A DNA stretch of 50,706 bases from an uncultured Acetatifactor sp. (GTDB taxonomy: Bacteria; Bacillota; Clostridia; Lachnospirales; Lachnospiraceae): the NCBI GenBank assembly GCA_910586215.1, contig CAJUGH010000029.1, positions 1 through 50,706 of the forward strand. The letters run 5' to 3'. Shown one piece after another: positions 45,373 to 50,706 of this stretch. The notes beneath the pieces were generated by a model. It saw only the letters and a list, made by a program, of their open reading frames with translations, made no database searches and was not told the origin of the DNA. Position 1 is the first letter of the stretch, and each line of letters opens with the position of its first letter. The translations under genes were made by a program, and so were the position numbers.

Positions 45373-46434
45373 GTGGGAAAAGAGAAGGACGGGAAAAAGG
45401 GAAAAAGTATCTGCCTTGCAGTATGCCTTCTTCTGGCAGGGATACTCACCGGCTGCGGGGCGGCAGGTGAGAAGACAGAAGGAGCCATGGAGCTGATCGG
45501 TTCCCTGAACTACCAGGATGCCCTTGGGGAGTTGGATGCCGCTGAGGAGAATGGGGAGAATCTGCGGCTGATCAACAGGGCCAGGGGAATCGCCTATATG
45601 GGGCTTACGGAATATGAGCAGGCCATTGAGGCTTTTAAGGCGTCTCTGGCAGGCAGCAACGGGATTATACAGAATATAGATTTCGATTTGAATTATTATC
45701 TGGCAGCAGCGTACACCAAAAACGGACAGTATCTGGAAGCCAAAGAGACCTACGATGCCATTCTGGCCCTCAGGGGGAACCAGGCGGACGCTTATTTCCT
45801 GCGGGGCAATGCAAAAATGTGGCTTTCCGACTATGAGGGAGCCAAGAACGATTTTGACAGGGCGCTTGCCCTGGAACCGAAAAATTATGACCGCCTGATA
45901 CAATTGTATCAGGTACTGGAGCACTTTGGCCGCGGAGAGGAAGGCAAAACTTATCTGGAGACAGCCCTGGCATCCGGTGACAAACAGATGGATCAGTATG
46001 TGACCGGACGGATCTATTATTATCTGGGAGAATACCAGAAGGCTTACCTGGCCCTGGAAGAGGCCAAGGAAAAGGGCGGGGCGGAGAGTTATCTGTATCT
46101 GGGACGCGCTTATGAGGCCACCGGGGACTATAATTATGCCGCCAATGTATACAATAGCTGGCTGGCGAAGAATGAAGGAAATCCGGAGATGTATAACCAG
46201 CTCGGGCTGTGCGAGCTGAATCGTGGGGAGTGCCAGAAGGCCCTGGAGGCGTTCCAGACGGGGAAACAGCTTGGCGGAGGAGGTATGATGCAGTCTCTGT
46301 CCTTCAACGAGGTAGTGGCATATGAGCGGCTGGGGGATTTTGAGCAGGCGAGAGCATTGCTTGGCACATATCTGAACAATTATCCCGATGATGCGAACGC
46401 GAAGCGGGAGTTTGAGTTTTTGTCTACGCGGTAA
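45373..46434 (+). CDS. Tetratricopeptide-repeat lipoprotein
   Basis: The 353-residue protein begins with GTG, supported by GGAGG seven bases upstream. A signal peptide ends in the lipobox ILTGC (C28). The mature part is made of about seven TPR units, for example INRARGIAYMGLTEYEQAIEA, YYLAAAYTKNGQYLEAKE, AYFLRGNAKMWLSDYEGA, and YNQLGLCELNRGECQKALEAF. TPR arrays bind other proteins, so it may act as a membrane-attached scaffold on the outer surface. It is followed by a truncated AAA gene in the same direction. Partner unknown. Confidence 0.88.
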   Translation: MGKEKDGKKGKSICLAVCLLLAGILTGCGAAGEKTEGAMELIGSLNYQDALGELDAAEENGENLRLINRARGIAYMGLTEYEQAIEAFKASLAGSNGIIQNIDFDLNYYLAAAYTKNGQYLEAKETYDAILALRGNQADAYFLRGNAKMWLSDYEGAKNDFDRALALEPKNYDRLIQLYQVLEHFGRGEEGKTYLETALASGDKQMDQYVTGRIYYYLGEYQKAYLALEEAKEKGGAESYLYLGRAYEATGDYNYAANVYNSWLAKNEGNPEMYNQLGLCELNRGECQKALEAFQTGKQLGGGGMMQSLSFNEVVAYERLGDFEQARALLGTYLNNYPDDANAKREFEFLSTR

Positions 46435-46524
46435 GCGACAGAAGAAGTTCTAAGCGTTCTTTCTTCATCGTTTGGCCGCTGAAGGAGCATGTCTGGAAGT
46501 GTAAAGGGAAAAGGAGTATGGCTT

Positions 46525-46776
46525 ATGGGCAGAATATTTAATGTAACTGCAGATTGCAAGCCGGGTCTGCATTACATGGTTGATATCAGCCCACGGCTGG
46601 CCCGGATGAAAGAGTATGTGGACAGAGGGGAATATTTTACAATAAACCGTGCCCGGCAATATGGAAAGACAACAACGCTCCGTGCGCTGAAGGAATATCT
46701 GAAGGATCAGTATTATGTGATCAGTATGGACTTTCAGATGCAGATGAGCCAGGCGAAGTTTCGCAATGAAAAATAA
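46525..46776 (+). pseudogene. 5' fragment of an AAA-family ATPase gene
   Basis: Only 83 residues are left. They contain the N-terminus of an AAA-like family protein: MGRIFNVTADCKP, HYMVDISPRLARMKEYVDRG, and the P-loop variant NRARQYGKTTTL, then VISMDFQ. Full members have about 500 residues with Walker B and a C-terminal nuclease-like part, all missing here. The start has AAGGAG eight bases upstream and looks functional. After the stop at 46776, pyrF begins within 34 bases, so the rest was lost by deletion. It is a different family branch from the intact gene at 2741. Confidence 0.75.
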
Positions 46777-46809
46777 ATATAATCAAATATAAAAGATTGG
46801 AGAAAACCT

Positions 46810-47748
46810 ATGATCAACAAACTGATATCCAAAATTCAGAAGACAAACGCTCCCATCGTGGTGGGCCTGGATCCCACCATGAAATTTGTGCCGGAATATA
46901 TCAAGAAGGCGGCATTTGCAGAGTACGGGGAGACCCTGGAGGGCGCGGCGGCAGCCATCTGGCAGTACAACAAGGGAATCGTGGATGCCATCTGTGACCT
47001 GGTGCCTGCGGTGAAGCCCCAGATCGCCATGTATGAGCAGTTCGGGGTTCCCGGCATGAAGGCATTCCAGAAAACGGTGGATTACTGTAAGGAGAAGGAT
47101 CTGGTGGTGATCGGGGATGTGAAGCGTGGGGATATCGGCTCCACCTCGGAAGCTTATGCCGTGGGACATCTGGGGAAAGTGCAGGTGGGCGGAAGTCGGC
47201 TGGCTGGTTTCAATGAAGACTTTGTCACCGTGAATCCTTACCTGGGATCGGATGGTGTGAAACCGTTCCTAAAAGTGTGTAAGGAGGAGAGAAAGGGGAT
47301 CTTCGTACTGGTGAAGACATCCAATCCCAGCAGCGGGGAACTCCAGGACCGGATCATGGCCGGAGAGGAGAAGCCCCTGTATGAGCTGGTAGGGCAGCAG
47401 GTTGCAGACTGGGGAGCAGAGTGTATGCCTGGGAGTGGGACTTACAGCTACGTGGGGGCCGTGGTGGGAGCCACCTACCCGGAACAGGGACGCATCCTCA
47501 GAAAGATGATGCCTCACACCTTTATCCTGGTGCCCGGCTATGGCGCCCAGGGAGGAAAGGGCGCAGATCTGGTTCATTTTTTCAATGAGGACGGGCTGGG
47601 CGCCATCATCAATTCCTCCCGGGGAATTATCGCCGCCTACCAGCAGGAGCAGTATGCCCGGTACGGGGAGCAGGGGTATGCAGAGGCATCCAGGGCGGCT
47701 GTGATGGAGATGCAGAAGGATATTGCACAGGCCCTGGAGGGAAGATAG
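46810..47748 (+). CDS. pyrF: Orotidine 5'-phosphate decarboxylase (type 2)
   Basis: The 312-residue enzyme converts OMP to UMP, the last step of de novo pyrimidine synthesis. The active-site loop GDVKRGDIGST is present at residues 102-112 with D103, K105 and D108. The long form with PGYGAQGGKGADL in the phosphate-binding region is type 2, as usual in Clostridia. GGAG precedes the ATG at a normal distance. No other pyrimidine gene is nearby. A terminator follows. The upstream truncated AAA gene may share its transcript. Confidence 0.96.
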   Translation: MINKLISKIQKTNAPIVVGLDPTMKFVPEYIKKAAFAEYGETLEGAAAAIWQYNKGIVDAICDLVPAVKPQIAMYEQFGVPGMKAFQKTVDYCKEKDLVVIGDVKRGDIGSTSEAYAVGHLGKVQVGGSRLAGFNEDFVTVNPYLGSDGVKPFLKVCKEERKGIFVLVKTSNPSSGELQDRIMAGEEKPLYELVGQQVADWGAECMPGSGTYSYVGAVVGATYPEQGRILRKMMPHTFILVPGYGAQGGKGADLVHFFNEDGLGAIINSSRGIIAAYQQEQYARYGEQGYAEASRAAVMEMQKDIAQALEGR

Positions 47749-47779
47749 GAGTGTAGCAACAGAAGAACTTGCAGGGGAG

Positions 47780-47805
47780 GCATCGCGGGAGACCGCGGTG
47801 CTTTT
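47780..47805 (+). terminator. Terminator after pyrF
   Basis: GCATCGCGG and CCGCGGTGC pair with one G-T position and loop GAGA, followed by TTTTA. It lies 32 bases after the pyrF stop codon. Confidence 0.72.
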
Positions 47806-47922
47806 ATGCATCTGCTTTATGTCGTGACTATGAGATTCGACAATAGGTGATATGTGTAAGTTATCGTAAGAGAAGAAAAGTGTGAGCTGAATAGTGACGA
47901 TATAAAAAAGAGCAGAACCTCA

Positions 47923-47969
47923 TTGACAAGACAAAATATCCTCTATATAATTAAACTGCAAGTTTAATT
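47923..47969 (+). promoter_or_regulatory. Consensus promoter overlapped by palindromic TetR operator
   Basis: TTGACA (47923-47928), 17 bases, TATAAT (47946-47951): a perfect sigma-A promoter. Overlapping the -10 is a perfect palindrome, AATTAAACT-GCA-AGTTTAATT (47949-47969). A repressor bound there would block RNA polymerase directly. The TetR gene starts 17 bases later, so autorepression is very likely. This is the best promoter in the window. Confidence 0.9.
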
Positions 47970-47986
47970 ATTGCAAGGAGGAACAC

Positions 47987-48622
47987 ATGGGACGAAGAAA
48001 GAAAGAACCTAGAAGCGTACATCGGGACAACATAGCGTCTGCGGCCTCTGTACTATTTATGGAAAAAGGAATTGCCGCGACTTCTATGGACGATATAGCG
48101 AAAGCCGCCGGATACAGCAAGGCAACATTATATGTATATTTTGAAAATAAGGAGGAGATTGTCGGCATTTTGGTATTGAACAGTATGAAGAAACTTGACT
48201 TCTATATTTCTTCTGCTCTGATACAGCATGAAGACACGAAAGCAAGATATGACTCTATCTGCCGCGGGCTGGTGCAGTATCAAGAGGAATTTCCCTTTTA
48301 TTTCAAAATGGTATTGGATAAAATCAACATTGATTTTGTGAGCAAAGACTATCTGCCGGAAGAAAAGGAAACTTATCAAATTGGAGAAGAAATAAATGAA
48401 AAGATAAAAAACTTTTTATTATCCGGCATGGAAACGGGGGATTTACGAGGTGATTTGGAAATTATGCCTGCTATATTCAATTTTTGGGGTATGCTTTCCG
48501 GAATTATTCAGCTTGCCGCTAACAAAGAAGAATATATTAAAAAGTCAATGGGTTTATCAAAAATAGAGTTTTTGGAATATGGTTTTTCCCTTGTTTATCA
48601 TTCGATTGTGGCAAAGGGGTGA
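47987..48622 (+). CDS. TetR/AcrR family transcriptional regulator
   Basis: The 211-residue protein has the TetR DNA-binding helices near the N-terminus: IASAASVLFMEKGIAATSMDDIAKAAGYSKATLYVYF, followed by NKEEIVG. (This run is conserved in all TetR proteins; only its start and end are quoted as landmarks: IASAASVLF and TLYVYF.) The C-terminal ligand-binding half is helical and unassigned. AAGGAGG precedes the ATG. The perfect operator palindrome at the -10 suggests negative autoregulation. The following small gene and FMN-binding protein gene are in the same direction with no terminator between them and are probably controlled too. The gene is more A+T-rich than those upstream, as is the whole segment to about 49,530, suggesting separate origin. 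Confidence 0.92.
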   Translation: MGRRKKEPRSVHRDNIASAASVLFMEKGIAATSMDDIAKAAGYSKATLYVYFENKEEIVGILVLNSMKKLDFYISSALIQHEDTKARYDSICRGLVQYQEEFPFYFKMVLDKINIDFVSKDYLPEEKETYQIGEEINEKIKNFLLSGMETGDLRGDLEIMPAIFNFWGMLSGIIQLAANKEEYIKKSMGLSKIEFLEYGFSLVYHSIVAKG

Positions 48623-48630
48623 TCCGCAGT

Positions 48631-48753
48631 ATGGACGAATTTTTCAAGACCGCTGGCATGAAACTGGCGGGAAAAGTGGTGTGTGCAAATGCAAAGAACA
48701 AGAAAGAACTGCCTAAGCGAACAATGAAAAAGATTGAGAGGTATCTGAAATGA
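48631..48753 (+). CDS. Small 40-residue protein between TetR and FMN-binding genes
   Basis: ATG at 48631 opens a 40-codon frame: MDEFFKTAGMKLAGKV, then KNKKELPKRTMKKIERYLK. Its stop overlaps the ATG of the next gene (ATGA), which suggests translational coupling. The sequence resembles the C-terminal end of flavodoxin-like or NADPH-dependent reductase proteins, so it may be the remnant of a larger gene rather than a true small protein. The ribosome-binding site AAGGGG is at a long distance. Confidence 0.45.
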   Translation: MDEFFKTAGMKLAGKVVCANAKNKKELPKRTMKKIERYLK

Positions 48754-49154
48754 AATTATCCCCAAAGAAAATCCTATCGTTTACAGCAATTCTTCTTTTC
48801 CTTATTGGTTTGATTCTTGCGGCGGTTTATCTGAAAAGTGTGGCAGATTATAAAATGGCAGTAAAAGAAATAACGTTTGGCAACGTAGATATTTCTGATG
48901 TTCCTAACGGAGTTTATATCGGAGAATATGACGTGGATTTTGTCTATGCCAAAGTGGAAGTAACAGTTCAAAACGGAGTAATTACAAACATTGATATTCT
49001 GGAGCATAAAAACGGGCGTGGAAGCCCCGCAGAAGTAGTTGTTGACAGAATCGTTGAAGAACAGAAAATAGAGGTTGACGCAGTATCGGGAGCAACAAAT
49101 TCAAGCACCGTCATAAAGAAAGCTGTTGAAAATGCCCTGACGGGAGAAAAATAG
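48750..49154 (+). CDS. Membrane-anchored FMN-binding domain protein
   Basis: The 134-residue protein has an N-terminal membrane span (ILSFTAILLFLIGLILAAVYL) and an extracytoplasmic FMN-binding domain (PF04205) with VDFVYAKVEVTVQNG, and the motif SGATNSS near residues 115-121. In related proteins the threonine of this motif carries covalently bound FMN, attached by an ApbE flavin transferase. Such proteins pass electrons to external acceptors. Start overlaps the preceding small gene. The ligand of the TetR regulator might be a quinone or drug connected with this redox role, but this is inference. Confidence 0.85.
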   Translation: MKLSPKKILSFTAILLFLIGLILAAVYLKSVADYKMAVKEITFGNVDISDVPNGVYIGEYDVDFVYAKVEVTVQNGVITNIDILEHKNGRGSPAEVVVDRIVEEQKIEVDAVSGATNSSTVIKKAVENALTGEK

Positions 49155-49206
49155 AAAATGAATTCCATTCCCTGCTGTTGCAAGGTGGGTACTTGAACAG
49201 ACTGGG

Positions 49207-49229
49207 ATTGTCATTCGGGACAATTTTTT
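49207..49229 (+). terminator. Terminator after the FMN-binding gene
   Basis: ATTGTC and GACAAT form a six-pair stem with loop ATTCGG, followed by a run of six T. A TATAAT at 49245-49250 just after it may be the -10 of the next transcript, with no clear -35. Confidence 0.65.
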
Positions 49230-49316
49230 GTTGATGAAGTTCCGTATAATAGATAGGGAGATAACGAATGAAAATAAGTATGGAAATAGAAAGGTGGGAT
49301 ACATATAAAAGGTAAT

Positions 49317-49830
49317 ATGATAACATGGAAAGAATTTAATGAAAAGATGAATAACAGATTCGGAGTGATTTTCAAAAAGGCCGATGATCTATATTTTAAT
49401 GTTGCTTCTGAAATAAATATTGGAGAAAATATTGAAATAGAAGACATTCAAGCGTTAAAATATTTGCAGAATTTATTTCCTATGCGAGGAAACTTGTATA
49501 TCATAACGGATCTGTGTTATTGTAAAGATAACGGACCACATGTGGTTAATTCGGGCTTACTACCGTTTCCGCCGTTAGCGCAGTTGTGCCAAAAGAGCGG
49601 TGCCCCGGAGGCAGCGGAGCGGCTGATTCGTGAGCTGGCGGTCCAGATTGTGGAGGAACACGGAAGGGGACTACGGCACAGCCCCGCTTTCATTTACCCT
49701 GGACGGCATAACATTTAAGGGACAGGCCTCGCGGACTTCCGGCTTGCGGATCTGGACCGGGGCAGGAAAGGCACTGCCATATGAAGAAGACAGTGAAAGG
49801 GGGACGGAGACCATATGGATGACAGGATGA
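49317..49830 (+). pseudogene. Unknown gene, chimeric and probably frameshifted
   Basis: The first 80 codons are A+T-rich (MITWKEFNEKMNNRFGVIF, ALKYLQNLFPMRGNLY). From about 49,555 the sequence turns G+C-rich, with PEAAERLIRELAVQIVEEHGR. The frame then runs to a stop at 49718 with a tail that looks unnatural. If one G is removed from GGGG at 49666-49669, reading goes on as EEHGRDYGTAPLSF, LDGITFKGQASRTSGL and ALPYEEDSERGTETIW to a stop at 49830, overlapping the next gene by 16 bases, for a 170-residue product. I recognise no domain. The composition jump within the gene suggests a fusion of two origins. Confidence 0.45.
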
Positions 49831-50336
49831 TTCAATTTTTAAATTTACTGGTGGGAAGGAAGCTGGAGCATTTCTGCTGCGAAGCCGAGATTCTGGATTT
49901 CGGCTTCGGCGTCCTTGTGCTGCATGCCATGGGGTGCAGCAGAGTGATAAAGGATAATGACATTCTCGTCACTACCATTGACTATCAGTCCTGGGATCAA
50001 GAGGAGAGTACCAACAATGACGAATGGTTCAACATGAGGAGGTTCCATTCCGAAATTATGGGCGGCAGCGTGGATTCCGTCCGGGTCAGCCCGTGGAATG
50101 ATCTGCATATCACGATGGACAACGGGGTCATGATCGAATGTCTGGTTGCCAACGCATATCCGCATTATGAGGAAGAGCTTGAGCAGTGGGTACTCTTTGA
50201 ACCTGTGGGGGACGGCAGCGGGGCGTTTCTGACGGTTTACAACAAGAGAGTGAACTTTCATGAAGGCAGCCCGGGGAGCGGAAAGCAGGAAGGTTATAGC
50301 CCTTTGCCGAACGGAGGAGTCCAGGTTTGGAAGTAA
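49815..50336 (+). CDS. Hypothetical protein, possibly immunity-like
   Basis: The 173-residue protein has no signal peptide. It starts MDDRMIQFLNLLVGRKLEHF and has a strand-rich middle with ILDFGFGVLVLHAMG, VTTIDYQSWDQ and ITMDNGVMIECLV, ending with a glycine-rich tail. Small acidic single-domain proteins of this style occur as immunity proteins of polymorphic toxins in Firmicutes, but no toxin gene is present in the window and I cannot name a family. The ATG is preceded by GGAG at a usual distance. It overlaps the end of the corrected upstream frame, which points to cotranslation. Confidence 0.6.
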   Translation: MDDRMIQFLNLLVGRKLEHFCCEAEILDFGFGVLVLHAMGCSRVIKDNDILVTTIDYQSWDQEESTNNDEWFNMRRFHSEIMGGSVDSVRVSPWNDLHITMDNGVMIECLVANAYPHYEEELEQWVLFEPVGDGSGAFLTVYNKRVNFHEGSPGSGKQEGYSPLPNGGVQVWK

Positions 50337-50461
50337 ACTTCCCATGTCAGACCTGGCGGTGAATGAGATTTAGGCCGTAGTGTTTCTTGGGACATGCTAA
50401 GGCTTTAGAAATTCATAGAGATGTGAAAAGTTAATTTGATTATAACTGAGTATTTTTGATA

Positions 50462-50617
50462 GTGTCACAAAGAATATCTGTAAAGGTGAACACAACAACA
50501 GACGCAACTGCGTATGTTGCGATGGATAATGCAGTACAAGAGGTCAAAGACATTGCTGATGATATAACACTTTCAAATGAGGAGGATGGCGTAGCCGCTT
50601 ATTTAGAAAATGGATAA
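50462..50617 (+). CDS. Possible short protein or gene remnant
   Basis: An open frame of 51 codons from GTG 50462 to TAA 50617 reads VNTTTDATAYVAMDNAVQE, then VKDIADDITLSNEEDG and AAYLENG in its later part. No convincing ribosome-binding site is seen, and GTG 50486 could also be the start. The acidic helical end is like a small antitoxin or the C-terminus of a larger protein. It overlaps the start of the following HD gene by eight bases. The 125 bases before it (50337-50461) contain nothing I can identify. Confidence 0.35.
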   Translation: MSQRISVKVNTTTDATAYVAMDNAVQEVKDIADDITLSNEEDGVAAYLENG

Positions 50618-50706
50618 TTTGAGGAATACATATGAACAGACAAAATATATGCTATTGCAAAAAATAAAGGAATTGTTTGAGAATGATTGTTCGGGGCATG
50701 ATTATT
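50610..50706 (+). CDS. HD-family phosphohydrolase, 5' end only
   Basis: From ATG 50610 the frame is open to the window edge: MDNLRNTYEQTKYMLLQK, then IKELFENDCSGHDY. The GHD motif after a cysteine-serine pair is how many HD-domain hydrolases begin (H and D are the first metal ligands), usually continuing with a segment of the form F/Y-H-T/S-x-R-V. Only 32 residues are visible, so the call is tentative. The start overlaps the stop of the preceding short frame. Confidence 0.55.
   Translation, partial: MDNLRNTYEQTKYMLLQKIKELFENDCSGHDY

Noticed and set aside
46435..46524. Terminator after the TPR lipoprotein
   Set aside because: GAAGAA/TTCTTC can pair weakly but there is no T run where it is needed.

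Overview
This 50.7 kb window looks like chromosome of a gut-type Lachnospiraceae (Clostridia, Bacillota). The evidence is the gene families and signals: strong AGGAGG ribosome-binding sites, roughly balanced G+C, LplB/YtcP-type sugar permeases with no linked ATPase, YesM/YesN-type two-component systems, and DUF4317, DUF3298 and DUF3892 proteins. I saw no rRNA, tRNA, CRISPR array, transposase or phage gene. The genus cannot be fixed from this window alone.

Layout. 0-2.4 kb: a GH106-like glycosidase on the minus strand whose last codons and stop lie in a repeat-like element. 2.7-8.6 kb: a PD-(D/E)XK/AAA protein, a sugar-phosphate isomerase/epimerase-type TIM barrel, a small unknown protein, an aldose-1-epimerase relative, an Ogt-type DNA methyltransferase and a metallophosphoesterase. 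8.6-11.0 kb: an unusual three-gene unit (LytTR regulator with a shortened receiver, a small FliD-C-like protein, an unknown protein) behind a LytTR box pair and sigma-D-like promoters, with no flagellar genes in the window. 11.1-29.4 kb: a glycan-use island with a GH20/GH67-like enzyme, a GH2 enzyme, a YesN regulator, a CE15-type esterase, a GH29 fucosidase, two sugar permeases, a binding lipoprotein, a YesM kinase and a second binding lipoprotein with no permeases. A shared 33-bp element sits 55-56 bp upstream of the -10 boxes of both the esterase and the permease operons, which suggests one regulator drives both.

29.4-32.3 kb: an MNT/HEPN gene pair with its own promoter, then oligoendopeptidase F. 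32.3-41.7 kb: a second sugar-uptake system (YesN/YesM, two permeases, binding lipoprotein, FAD oxidoreductase). Four of its six genes are broken: three by loss of one G from a G run and one by an in-frame TAG. 41.7-47.8 kb: housekeeping-like genes (DUF4317, a DUF3298 lipoprotein, a TPR lipoprotein, a truncated AAA gene, pyrF). 47.8-50.7 kb: a more A+T-rich segment with a TetR regulator and textbook promoter/operator, an FMN-binding protein, a chimeric broken gene, an unknown protein and the start of an HD-family hydrolase.

Together the first island reads as sensing (YesM/YesN), import (LplB/YtcP plus lipoprotein, probably using a shared ATPase encoded elsewhere) and degradation of a complex heteroglycan. 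The enzyme families suggest rhamnose, fucose, galactose or glucuronate, and glucuronate esters as components. The substrate is an inference. The best candidates for something new are the LytTR/FliD-like unit with its promoter layout, the shared regulatory element, and the selectively damaged second uptake system.
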